A stretch of 64,000 nt of DNA from Ectocarpus siliculosus (lineage: Eukaryota > Sar > Phaeophyceae > Ectocarpales > Ectocarpaceae). Position numbers and translations under genes: made by a program. Location of the stretch: the NCBI GenBank assembly GCA_000310025.1, contig FN649733.1:2601549-2665548 (forward strand), in the 5' to 3' direction. The notes under the pieces are model-generated. The model was not told the DNA's origin, searched no databases, and worked only from the letters and a program-made list of their open reading frames with translations. Positions 23,201 to 36,700 of the stretch are shown in pieces; the stretch's first letter is position 1; each line of letters opens with the position of its first letter.

Positions 23201-24116
23201 CATCCACCGGCGCGCACGCACGCATCCATCCACCGCCCCCCGCCATCCCCCAACGTAGGTGTACCCCTCAACTGCGTATGATACTGTTGTATTCAGATAC
23301 ATATAACCTGTCGTTTTTGTTTTTTGTTTGTCTCACGGAGAGATTACCGTAAGGATGCGGGTCTTGGCACACGGCTGTGCGATGTGTTATTTTCTTTTTA
23401 AATCTTCCGTTCCCAGATTTGTATCGTACAGGGGGTGCCAAGACACATCGATGCGTGACCCATGAACCATGCCCCTGCGGAAAATATGAAAAAAATACGG
23501 CGAAATACATACCAAACCCGAGGCGGAAAACTACCTTAGAATTCCCCGTCACAAAAGGTACATTTACGTGCTCACACACACACAAACAAAAGCAGCACGT
23601 TGGCTACGATGTCCTTCCCGGTATGCTACCTGTTTTTCGTAATCTAGATAGTCGTTGGGTTGTGTACGCGTTCTTGGTTGATCGAGTGGATACCGTTTGC
23701 CGATTTCGACAACAGCAGTTACAACATTGAACAGACAACAGTAACAACATGAACAACTAGTGTGCCCTAGAAATACCAAAGCGACATGACTTGCACATGA
23801 GCAACGTCACGGGCGGTGCCGGTGTACAGCCGTGGAGCCCATGATGCAAGCTCCCGTGGTGCAGATTTTTTTCGCGAAGAATGCTGAACCTCGTCGAAGG
23901 TATCGGGGGTCTCCGCACGCAACTGCTGTGCGAAGCGAATGATACCTTGTGCGATGATCAATCAACTGAATCCCCTGGAACCCCGATTTGTTTCGGCACC
24001 CCCCGTTGCCAAATTCACCCCCGACACCGTGCGACCCGAATTCTTACGGTAGGACGATTTACCACAACTTTTTGATATTTTCTTCTGTTTTGTTCCCTTT
24101 CCGGACTTTCTTCCAG
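20236..24116. other. Gene-poor stretch
   Basis: No open frame here shows family features. A 42-codon frame at about 22770-22893 (ends STKRHTESSLSLFG) has a plausible composition but no start or neighbours. The right end should contain the 5' end of the myotubularin gene: a GTAGGA donor at 24049 precedes the first sure exon, and an ATG frame 23881-24048 would join it in phase 0, but this frame contains the scattered ACTGCTGT motif and may not be coding. Confidence 0.45.
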
Positions 24117-24674
24117 ACGGCCGCTCAAGGGGGGCCGGGCACGACCGGTGACGACAGCGCCGGCACAAGCAAAGCAGACAGGAACAGCAAGTGGGGGCGT
24201 CGCGGCGGCGGCGGCAAGCCGGCGGAGCGAGACCAGTTCCGCGTTCAGCAGCAAGGGTTTTACGTCAGGGGTGACCTGACCGTCGATGTGTTTCAGGCGC
24301 GAGGCCTGCGCTTGGGGAGTGCCACGGAGAGGTGAGGTTCGGACGAGGGGGCGACGTACATGACACGCAGTAGGGGGGGGGCGGCGGCTCGCCACAGCAG
24401 TCAGTCGCACAAAGAATGTTATTTCTAGTGTGAATATACAGGTGTAGGGTGACTTAACAGTCAAAGAGGACGGGTACCTATGGTAGGCGGATCGTTGCTA
24501 ACATTTTTTTCCCCTTGCCTCTGCCTCTCCCTCTCCTCTCTTTTGTGACTGCCGTACCCTCAGGAACCCGTACTGCGTGGTGTTGGTGGACCGAGTAAAG
24601 GTCGGAGAGACCCCGACAGCGTCCAAGACAGTGTCGCCGGTACGTAAATCGTCTCTATTCCCCTCTCGTCGCTG

Positions 24675-24714
<40 letters not shown>

Positions 24715-27700
24715 CCCCTCTCCCTGTCCCTCTCTCTGTCGTTTCTCTCTCTCCACCATAGACAGGCTCTCCTTCTAGATAGATGTTCTCGGATGTGGTA
24801 CATTAAACGCACCGGAACAAGTAATGCAAGATAATGATGACGTGATCTCAGCTTGCCCTGTGGCCGGAGGGAGGTCGACATCGATACATTCAACAGGGCT
24901 GTTGTGGTTTTAGTGCGGCCGTCGTTTTCAATCGTCGAAAGGGAGGGTCTGGAGGGGGGGGGGGGTCTTCCTCTAGACTTGTGGCGACGCAAGTCGCCTC
25001 GCAACCTTGGTTTGTTGCACGTGTGGGTGCTTCCCCCTCTCCCCGATGTACTTGCTGGCATGTCAGCATCAATGGTGTAGTGACACCGAATGCATCGGCC
25101 CTTGCGTTCTCTTCCGCGTTTTTTTTTTTTTTTTTTTCACTTCAAATCAGCACTCACAGCACTATTATAGTTCCTTTTATTCCAACCCGTGGTCACACAG
25201 AAGAGCCTCTCTCTACCCTCCCCTCCGCGTTGGTCGGTGTGGAATGACCCGCTGGTGTGGGCCACGGCCGTCTCGCCGAGCGACCACCGCCATACCTTTC
25301 GCTGCGGGATAAGTCAATCAGCTGCTGTTTGAGAGTTGTGTGTTCCTGAACGATCCGATTTCAAACACTCGAACTAACGAGTAGTCTACTTCGCACATTG
25401 GATGTCTGTTCGACGGCATACCGAGTAACCGGCCGGCTCTTTCTTATTTTGTTTACAAGTACACTGTTTTTTTTCCTCTCGCGGCATGTACCAGGTGTGG
25501 AACCATCCCGTGAAAGTGTCCCATGAGAGCTTCCGGAGGGCGGCGGATACCAACGTCTGGCCGGTGCCCTATCAGCCGCTCTCTGTCCAGGCGAGTACCA
25601 GGCGTCCTGTATGCATGACACGAACGGCGGTATTGTTTGGGGCCGCAGAATCAAGTGGCGGTTGATTTGTCTTTTTTTGTATATATCTTTTTTTCGCTCC
25701 ATTGTTGGCTCAAGGTCGGTGAAACTGAGGGTTTTAGAAGCTCCTAGCTAGATTATTTTTGTGCGACATGTTCGGAAACATCAACAGATTTGCGGTGAAA
25801 ACGACACGAGTCTGTTGGGGCCAAACCATGCCAGTATCGACCATTTTTCCCGGGTAGTGCTGTACACCTTGAATCCCCGCATGTCGTCGAGCGAGAAGAG
25901 TACAGCAGTTATGTTCCTCACGAAAGAGGCTTCCGCCGTTGTTTCTCCCAGCAACCACCCGCCACGCCCCGCTGTTCTTCGTCTTTTGAGTCAACTGGAC
26001 CCCGGCTGACCCGTCGGAAAAGGTGTACACCGACAGCTGTGTAAACTGGCGCCAGCATAGGTTAGATGAACACACCCACCCACGCATATTGCTTTCTTTC
26101 ATCGGTCAGCCGGTTAGCGCGGTCGACGCTAATAATAAAAGGCACACACACAAAGCATCAAACACTCAAATTGGCTGTTGTTGCTGCCTCCCGCCGACCG
26201 CCCTCCGCGCGGTTCCTTAGGTGTGGGATCGTTCCAACACCTCGGATGCCCTCCTGGGGACCGCCCGAGTCCACATCACCGACGCCCTGTCTAGCGGCGA
26301 CAAGAACGGCTGGTACAAGCTTGTGGGCACAGGCGATCAGGTAAAGGAACTGCGTTTCATCCCTGCCTTTTGGAAACCATTAGGGGCGCTCTTTTCAGGA
26401 GACACCGTGTTTTCAGGAACATGGTGCCCCGCAGAATGCAAATAAACAGGTCCAAAATACATTCGTCCCTGAAGGATATCAAAATTAGGGACGCTCTTTT
26501 TAAGAGACACCATGCTTTTCGAAACCGTGCCTCTTGTGACCTTCTTGCTAGGCAACCCAGCTACTACAACCAAACCCGCCTCTTCCGTTGGTTGCTTACA
26601 GGCACAGGATAGAGATCCTCCTCTAATATTTTTCAGCAGGAACATCCGAATACATTATGGAAGTACATCGTCTACAGGCGTAGTCGTAATTTTTGTGTGG
26701 GTGTGTCTATTGTGTACTTCTTATTTTTATTTTCAGGCCGGGGTCGAAGAGGTTTGCGGCAAGATCCGGGTGAAGGTCCACTGGGAGTCAGAGACGCTAG
26801 TCTCTTCCCCGGAAGACAAGCCGAGACTGTTCCTGAGGGACGTGTTCGGGCCGGACCAACGGGTGAGGGTGCGGCTAGGAAAAGACTCTCGTCAACCACA
26901 GGGACACCCAAGTATCAATCGTGTGCCCTAGTGATGTCCGAGCAGCATAAGGGGGTGTCTGATGCTGGGCTGACCGATCGCAACTGCTGTGCTTCTGCTG
27001 CTGTGTCTCTAACAGGCTCGCCTCAGCGCAACTGTGCTTCTGCTGCTTTGTCTCTAAAAGCCTCGCCTCAGCCCAAACCTGAAGCCTTTTATTTGTCTCT
27101 GTCCTTCCTTTTTGTTTGCGGGATGCAGGACTACCAGCACCTGTACTACGGCGGCCTCAGCAGCACCATGCTGTGCCCGCCCGCAGGCGAGGAGGCTCTC
27201 CTCGAGGTAAGCCGAGACCACGCGCCGTCATGACTGGCGGCTGGCACTAAAAGAGAAAAAAGCGGCCACGACGCGCTCGCCTCGAAGTGTCCGTGTGTGT
27301 ACATGACTTTGTAGATAACACTTGTTCAAAATTCGTGTGGACCGTAGTCCAGACCGGCGGCCGGCACTGGCAGGAGGCCCGCGACCCCCGTGCCCGCCTG
27401 AAGTTTTTCTGTGTGTTACTAACTTTGTAGACACTCAGTTTGAAATGTAGAAGGACCGCCGTCCACGCTGGCGGCCGGCGATGACACCTCGAAGTTTACG
27501 TATGCATGACTTGGCAGAAGTAACACTCTGCTTGGAAAATATGGTAAGGACAGCCGTCCAGACAGGTGGCCGGCTCTCACAGGCGGCCACGTGCTCGCCT
27601 CAAAGTTTTCTTTTGCATGGCTTTGCAAATACACCTCTGTTTGAAAATGTAAATGTGCCAGTCCCTAGTCTCCAAGACGATTGGCATTTGCTTTCGGTCG

Positions 27701-30700
27701 TGGTAGGCACCGCCCCGCGTTCCCCACCTCAAAGTTCTCCCGTACTTGACTTGATTTTACTTGCGCGTCAGACAACCACACCAATGGTTGGCATTGTCGG
27801 CCACACCAATGGTTGGCTTTGTCGGCCAGCCTTGTCTTGCCGCGCACGGTCGGCACCTCAGCCCGCCCTCTTGTTGGACGTATTGTATATACGTGGTCCT
27901 TTCATGTTGCATGCCTGCACCCTGCAGCTGATGATGGGGGTCAGCAGACATGATGTCACCGCCAACAACCACGGAAAGGGCGTCGAGGGAATGCTGGTCC
28001 TGACGGAGCTGAGGCTGCTGTTCCTCCCGGACATCGGCGTCGGATCCACGACGGCGTCTTTCCTGGAGTTCAACACGGTGCAGGTGTGTGGGTGTGTGGG
28101 TGACCCTGTTCGCAGCGACAGCAGTGTCATCGCGTGTCGTGTTCATAGTTCATGGTTTTAATGTTGCTGATAAGTTCCTTTTGTTGTGCAAATTTTGTGG
28201 CTTAAGCATAGAAGCAGAATTTTTCAATTGGAATTTGTTGCTTTTGCTACTCCGCGAATACCTACACAACACGAAGTCTGGCTACATTTCTTGCTGTTGC
28301 TACTCCGCTGAGTACCTACGCGTAACGCCTCGGTGTCCTGGGGTAATGAGAAACCGTGTATCACAATCTTCGGCAACATGTACCAGGTTCTACGACACTT
28401 ACAAAACTAATACCTAACTGTGGTTGAATCTTGTCATGCTCGGGCACTAGATGTAGGTGCGGTCAAAGACAGAAGGTACCATGAAAGGGCCACACCGCTG
28501 CTCTGGAAGACACTCTCTCAATACGCGTCAACTACTGCCCAAATGGCCTTACAACTAAGACTAAGGCATGTACAACATGCTTGGCAAGGTAGGAAGGCGC
28601 GATTGGCCATCGGTGATCGGCCCAACAACGCTCTGTCCTCTCGTGGCCACCTACCTCTACGGCATGCAAAACATGAGTCCCCCCCTCTCCCCGCCCCCGC
28701 CCCCGCCCCCGCAGGTGTACCTCGCGGCGGTGAGAAACTTCTCGCACAGGGGTCTGGAGGGGGGGGATCGCCTCCTGTCCATCACCACCCGCGACGGGCG
28801 CTTCGTGCACTTCCGCATGCCGGCGGCCGCGTCCGCCGCTCGGTGCGGGACGTGGTTCGACACGGAAGGGCCTCAGCAGCAGCGGCGGCGGTGGCGGGTC
28901 GGGGGGGGCACGCAGAGCAGCAGCGGGAGGGAGGAGCTCTGGCAGAGGGGGCTGTGGGGGGCGGGGACCAGCGAGCTGTGGATGGAGCGCTTGGTGGACG
29001 AGGTGTGGTTGTTGTTGCTACGACTGCTGTGACGCTGGTGTGGTGAATGAAGATGGTGTTTGCGTGTGCTCTGGTGTTGATTTATGCTGGCGGCGGAATG
29101 CTGTGGCCGGGGGGGGGGTCACGAGTGCTGATTGTGGCCAGTTGCATGCATACGCCGGACGTGTTCGCTTTGAAACCGTCGGAGGTGAGGTCATACAACA
29201 CCGCTTGTCGTACCGCACCAACCCATCTCCCGTCCTCGTCTGCTGCTTACCCCTGAACACGCTGCGCCCTCTTTTCGCAAAAAAACGAAGATCCGGTGGA
29301 GGAAAGCGTCCGGCGACTTCGTTGCCCTGTGGCACAAGCTCAGCGAGACCGCGGCCAACCCCCGGGCGACGGCGGCGGCCACGATCGCCGTCCCTTCCTC
29401 CTCCTCCTCCTCCTCCTCGAGCGCTCAGCCCCCTTCTTCTTCGCAAGCTCATCACGCAGCAGCGACGGCCAGCAACAACGCCGCCGCGGCGGCAAGGCTA
29501 ACCGCGATCCGCGCCGCCGCCGCAGCCGCGGACGCGAGGGGAGACCTGGCGGACGGGCGCGGGGCTCTGCAGCGGGACCTGGAGAGGATGGGCGTGCCCA
29601 AGGCTGGGGGAGGGGGAGGGGCGAGCTACGCCGCGTTCGGGAGGCAGATGTGGGAGTTCAAGCCCGTCAACAAGGACTACGCGCTGTCGCCCACGTACCC
29701 GCAGGTGGGTCATGTGGCACGCGTGTGTGCGTTTCTTTGTGTGAAATAGCATCGACCGCGCTAACCGGCTGATGACCAACGGAAAGACAGTCAGGTGTCC
29801 GTGTGTGTGTTTTTTAGCATCAACGGTCTGTGTGTTTGTGTTTGTGTGTCATTTGTTGTTGTCATCAGCCGCGGCTGACCAATGAGACTACGTCAGCAGG
29901 ATGAAAATGCGCGCGATGATGTGTGTGCCAGTGTCGGGACGCAACACAGGGTAGGGTTGTAGCCTTGATTATTTCTTCCTTCCTTCCCATCCTCCATGAG
30001 ATCAACAACTCCTGTGAGCGTTGGAACTAATATTATACTGTGAGCGTTGGAGTCAAATCAGCCCATGTGACCAGTTTGGTCCAAGACTGGCCAACAGCTT
30101 TTTCAACCTTGTCTCTGGTGATGATCTCCTTTAGCTTATTCAAAAAAACATTAAATTGTGTTCGTACGGCAACAAAGCTGTTGCACACAGTACTCACACA
30201 CCTCCTTGGAGACATAGGCCTACTGGGTATCGAAACCCATGGGATGCCGTGTCTGCCCACCCCCAGCTGAGACTGTTTGGTTTTCGCCTGCGTTCGGGGC
30301 GGCATGGGCACGACCCCCGCCCCTCCTTAAAGGGCGGAAACGACGGGACGCAACAAAAAATACAGGCAGCGGAAAGTACAAGTACGTGATTTTAGGCGAT
30401 GGTCATCAAAGCGCTGCAACCAGCAACGGTATCTACCACGGACACACTCGCCAAGAAGCTGTTGTACTTTTCACACTTGGCAAAGCTACAACATGAAACA
30501 CACACACACACACATCCGAATGCTACGCCTTTTCTTCCGCGCCAGGCACTGGCGTTCCCGTCGTCCATCACGCCAGCGCAGCTGTCGGCGGCGGCGCCGC
30601 AGCGGAGCCGAAGCCGGGTGCCGGCGCTGGTGTGGCTGCACCCCGCCTCGAAGGCTCCCCTTTGCCGCTCCAGCCAGCCCATGGCCGGGATGACCACCAA

Positions 30701-33700
30701 GGTAAGGTGCTTGAAGACACTTGGGGAAGTGTGTACTTTTGTGAGGTGAAAGCTGTAGGGGTACATCACAGTGGTGCGTCGAAGTGGATATGTAGCAGGT
30801 GAAGGGCAGCTGGAGTGGAAGAGACGTGACAGCGGTTGCGTCGAAGTGGGTATGCACAGCAGGTGGGCAGTTTGAGGTAGCTGGAGTTGTGTGTAAGAGG
30901 TGTACAGCGGTTTCATCGAAGTGGGTAGCGGATGGCGAGTGTCGCGCGCCTTTGTTGCGGCGCTGCGTTGATTGGATGGGCAACATATCCCGGCTCTGCG
31001 AGCTGAAGGAAGTCTAAGGAGCGGGGTGGTCGGCGTGTACTCTGGGTTATCATAGCTCTGCATTATCCGTGTCGTGTGTTTGTCGATAGTTAAAAAAATT
31101 TTTTATCGCGTTTTTAGCCCATGGTTGTCTTACCTTTAACGGTGGACGTAGTTTTTTCTTTGTTTTTGTTCCGATTTTCAACAGTGTCGTGATCTCTTGC
31201 CCGAACGCTCGGGTACGACGGGTCTTTGTCCTCTGTGCATATTAGTCTACACGGCAACCTGCCGGAAATGACGTGCTTGCCCGTACCGCAGGTGCTGAGT
31301 GAGGACATTCACCTCCTCAAGCAGATCCGCGTGACGCTCGACGCTTCGAAGCTCAGCATCGTGGACGCGAGATCGCTGCTGAACGCTAAGGCAAACCAGG
31401 TATGACAGTGTTGGCTTGTTGCTGCACACAGGACATTTTTTTTTTTTTTCAAATCAGCGCTCACAGCACGTTGTAGTGCCGTTTACTCCAACCCGTGGTC
31501 ACACAGAGGGGCCCCTCTCTACCCTCCCCTCCTGCGGTACGTTGCCTTCGATTTTTAATGCGAGAAGAGTTCAGCACTCTCTTCCCTCTGCGTATGGCAA
31601 TACCAAACCAACAACTTGCGAAGGGGTATGTGGGAAGACGCGAACCTTCTCTGCGTGAAAGTGATGCGCCAGGCACGACCTTGTTCCAAATGGCGCTGGC
31701 ATCCATGCACTTGAAAGTAAGAAACCGGCCAGGAGAGAATACGAAGACGCAACTGACACCTTGTGGAAAGAAAGGTCCGGAGAAAAGCAGCAGTAAACAT
31801 GTGTACTGCTGTAGTATGTTGCAAGCCTGGTCTTTTGTTAACCGGGTCCTTTTTTTATTTATTTTTATTTCTGCATGTATGTATGTTGTGGTGCATAATC
31901 TTGTCGTGAAAAAATCAATCAAGGTCACCGGCAAGGGGTATGAGGACGTGAACGACATCGGGCGCGACGTGTGCACGCTGGGCTTCATGGGCATCGAGAA
32001 CATCCACGCCGTCCGCGACAGCCTCGCCTCCTTCTGCGCCGCGTCTCAGGCGCAGGGGCAGGAGTACTTCCACGCTGTCGGAGCCAGCGGCTGGCTGCGA
32101 CACCTCTCTCAGGTACGATCAAACAGCACGGCAGCAACCAGTAGCCTTGGCAGGGTTCTTCGTATTAGTATGTAAACATGTTGGATAAAGCATGCAGTCG
32201 GGGAAGTTGGGTTGGGGATATAGGGTCTGCGTACCCCCTCCCTGTTCTATTTCCTCATGAAACTTTATATTTCTCGCGAACGCGGTGCGCAGCAGTGCGT
32301 TGTTGCCGGCGAATATATAGATGTTTTATCTTTTGTTTGGTCGAGTACGTGTGGCTTTAGTTATTCCCTGTCCGTCAGGCAAGAGCAGGCAGCGGGGCGG
32401 CCATGGATGGTGCGAATATGGCCTCGTCATCCCTGTCCGTCGAGCGTCTAAATACTGTACCATTAGCCTCGAGTGCTTTTGGTGAAAAAGTGGCCGCGTC
32501 ATCATTCCCCAAGATTTTGCTTTTTTTTAAAAGATGCGTGACGACGCCCGTCGGTGTGTGTGTGTGTAGCGGACACGTCTGTTGGGCATTCACCTTGTTG
32601 TGGTGGGCACTTGGTGGTTCACCTGCTGCAGGGTGGCTCGAGAGGTTGGTTAGGAGGCATTGTGACATCTCTCTCAGGCCTGCACTCTGTTGCTGTTCCG
32701 CAGATAAGGTTCCGCACGCTTCCTGTTGGTTGGTGCTGTGGCTGCTGTAAGAGCGAAGGTCATGAGCAATACTGTCGCGTTGTTGCCAACCTAGAATCAC
32801 ACTGGGGATGGAGATGTCAAACGTCTACGTGCCTGACCCCCTCTCCCCCCCCCCCCAGCACAATGCTTGTAACTGTCGCTGGAACTGAAAGCACCAGAAA
32901 ATATACTAAGTCATTCGCAGCTGTCATCCGTATGCAAGGAAGTAAGCACAAGATGCCGAACACCCTTAGCAGGATGCAGCGCACCCTTCGTGCGACTCGC
33001 CGAATACCTCACGGCGCTTCGCGCTTGGTGATGTGAGAGCCTGGTCCGGTGAGAACCCGGCGTGCTCCGTCCCGGCTTTGTAGGGATGCGAGGTCAATGG
33101 TCTAACGACTACGGCATGCACGACAACGAGTGCACGCCCCCCTCCCCCCGCCCTCCCTTCTGTCTATCCTGTCGGCGTGCTGGCGTATTCCTCTCTAACC
33201 GTCGCAGATCATGAAGGGCGCGGCGTTTGTTGTCGACGAGCTGCAGAGAGGCATTGCTGTCCTTGTCCACTGCTCGGACGGGTGGGACCGCACGGCGCAG
33301 CTCACGGCCTTAGCACAGGTGCCATGCGTGTGTGTGGTGAAGGCGTCCGATCGGCAGTCCGTCGGAGACTTGCGTGTGGAGGCGTTGTACGAAGGATTAG
33401 AAGCGTCTGGTTGCCCCCCGGGGGGGGGGCGTGAGGTTTCTTGCCGTTTTCGCCCGCAGTGTCCGTTGATCTGCGTGTGATGCACACATGCGAGAGATGA
33501 TTTTAGTTGTCGCACGCATTAGAAAAAAAACACGCCAAGGTTTTGGGCGACAATTTTTTTTTCTCCCGTGTGTTTATTTCGACCTGTGTACGTGTGAGCC
33601 CTCAAGCATGATGCAGAGTGAAATGACTACTTGCTATCCATACGAATACTGCCTTCGTTTTGCTCAACTGCGACATTTGCTGATGGCGCTGCTTTGTTTT

Positions 33701-36700
33701 CTTCGTGCATTCGTTTTTCTTTGCTTTTGGCCTGCCACAACAACAGCTGTACATGGACCCGTACTACCGCACCCTGGAGGGCTTCGAAGTCCTGGTGGAG
33801 AAGGAGTGGTGCTCTTTCGGGCACATGTTCGGCCTCAGGGCTCACTCGGACTCTCCCACGGAGTCGTCACCGGTGTTCCTGCAGTGGCTAGACGCTGTGT
33901 GGCAGGTAGGAGCCCGTGAGCTTGGGGGGGTACCGTTGCTTTGCATGTCTTTTGTGAACCTGTTAGAGGATTGACCATGTCCACGAGAGGACGGAGCAAG
34001 TGCCGATAGGACCGAGGTGACGGGGGGGGGGGGGGGAGGGTTACTCGTCACTTGGTTTCCGTAGTGTTTCGGCGGACCTCGCTGACATCTGGTTTCGCCA
34101 AATCACGATACCTGAAATGTTTAACACAACAGATCGTTAGGACGAGTAAGGTATACTTGTACAGCAGTGCGGTTTAAATGAACGCCGATATAGGAGATGT
34201 ATGCATATGTCGGCTTGTCCAACCCTGTCTTTAATCGTAGCCGCCATGCTGTAAACTGCTGTAATCATCCGTCCTTTTTTAACACCTTGCGTCCGTCTTA
34301 ATTTGTTGCTGTTTGCAAAGCTTGGCTGTCTCTCACCCCTCTCGTCTAACCCTTGGTCACTTGATTTTTGTTTTTTTGTGCGCGAAACACCCGCGGGGGA
34401 CGAACTCCCGCCCGATCAGCTCGTCAGACAATACCCGTCGTCGTTTGAGTTCACCGGGCACTACCTCGAGCGGCTGGTGGAAGGCGTGTACAGCGCGGGC
34501 TTCCTCAACTTCGCAGGTGAAACAGGCATCCCCCCCCCCCCCCCCGTTCGCCTGAGGTCGGGAAGAGGGTTGATGTAAGGAAGTGTGACCCTGTCTGCGG
34601 TGTGAATGCTAAGGCCGTGCACAGGCTGCTGTTGTTCACTTCAGCGGTACAAGCAGCAATAGATGCCATGAAGCTAGTCATTGGGCGATTTTGTTGACTG
34701 CCGTAATAGAGGAGCACTGTATTTAGCGTTGTACACAGCAACGTTTTACGCCGTCAGGTTGCTCTTCGCCTTCCCATGGTGGAAGATCACGGACGTTGTT
34801 GCGCGACATTCTTGTGCTTTCCTCGGTAACCTGGCCCCTGATGGCTCCGCCTTTTTGGTACGTGTGCCTGATTTGATCGTTTCGTCTCTCGGAAAACAGG
34901 GAACTGCGAGCGCGAGAGGAAGGAAAAGCTCAAGGAGCTGCGCGAGACGGGCAGTGGTGCTCTCAGCCTGTTTACCTACCTTAGGTAATCCCCCCAACAG
35001 GCAGCAAGAAGGAGACGTCTACCCAGCATATTCACTCCACTAGGCCGCTTTTAAGGAAGAAGAGCAACGGCGAAACGAGGCGTGTCTTGCTGAGATGTAC
35101 TCCGGAGTATGGTTCTTATCCCCCCAATGGTTGCACTGCTGTACCCGACCGCCCTCACCAAGCTTCTGGCTGTGTGGCCGTCTACTGAGCCCCTCGGAAC
35201 ACGTTTTTTTCTGGCTAGCTTCTGTCCTGTGGTCGCAACTGCTGTTGTTGCTGCTGCCGATGCTTCTCTTCCTGGTACTGCACATTACCCCCGACGACAT
35301 CAACTCCGCCCCATCCATCCCACCGCCGTGCCGTTACGCTGCGCGTTCAACAGGGAGCACGCGATGGAGGGCACCATGACGGCGCCGCTGCTCAACCCTC
35401 TCTACCGGCCGCCCCCCTACACCCTTGGCGGCGGCGGCGGCGGGCGGGTGCCGGCGCTGAGAGCGGTGGACGTGCTGCGGCCCTGCTGCGAGCTCCAGGG
35501 CCTAGAGGTCTGGAAGACGGTGTACATGCGGGATAACCTGCTGCTGCACCACAGGTGATGTAAAAGCCAGAAGGGGGGTTCGCTTTCGTTTTGGCCGGGG
35601 AGGGGCATGTAGAGACACATCCGCACCTATGTATGGCCGAGAAGGACAACGCGTTTTTTTTTTTTTTTTTGGCCGACCAGACTGCGGTGGGGTGAAGAGG
35701 GGGGTATATCCGAAGCCGCATCTTTGTGTCTGATGGGGGATGATATGGACTTACACGTTCGGTGTTCGGTCACCTTGGTGATAGGGTTTTCCGCAAGCCG
35801 CTGGCCGAAGTGCCGCTCGCTCGTGCGCCCGTACTGCTAAATATCACTGGTTTGGATCATGCGCCGATGGACTTGGCTTTATGGCTTGTATCTGCTCTCC
35901 GTACAAACCTGATTGCCGCTCGCTGCCCCTTTGCCTGTCAGTCGCGTCTTGTCCGCACGCGGATTCACTTGGGGTTTTGGCTTGTATGTGCACTCCGTAC
36001 AAAGCTGATTGCCCCTGCCTGTCAGTCGCGTCTTGTCCTCACGCTTACCCCTCTTGTTGGTGCCGCTTATGTGTGCCATGTGGACCAGGGAGCAACAGCT
36101 GTCGGTGGAGCAGGGCTTGCGATTGCAGGTGAGTGCGTGTGGTTCGTTCGTGGTGGGCGTGTTTTTTTTATTGCCGGCTCTGGCCGACTAAAAAAAAAAA
36201 TGGAGAGCGCTTCGGAAGGTCACGTGTGTGTTTGAACCAATTTTCGAAGAGGCTATTGTAGGTTGTGGTCCGGCGATTTTTAACAGTAGCAGCGCTGGCG
36301 CTGGTGACGGTGATTGGAGAATTCCCGTGTCATTTCCTTGGTCCGGTCAAGTTCGGGGTTGCGACCTTCAGCACCCCCCACCGCGCCTACTTTGTTCGAA
36401 TGCCAACGAGGCTTCATCCGACTGGCTGTTGCCGCAACACGCGACTCGCGGCGCCCATATTACCGCACTCCCGTCCGGAGTAGACGCCTTCCCGGGAATG
36501 ACCCCGAGAAGGTTCGGTGCGCTATCGTGTCTGCTCACTTGAGCTGGAACCACGCTGGGTATTTTGTGCGGTGCCCACCGACCCGTTTTGTCTGTTGCTG
36601 TCTGCTCCTCCTGCTCCTCCTCCTGCTGCTGCTGCTGCTGCTGCTGCTGTGGATGGGTGGCTGCGGGTTCCGGACTCGGGGACGCCCCCCCCTACCTGGT

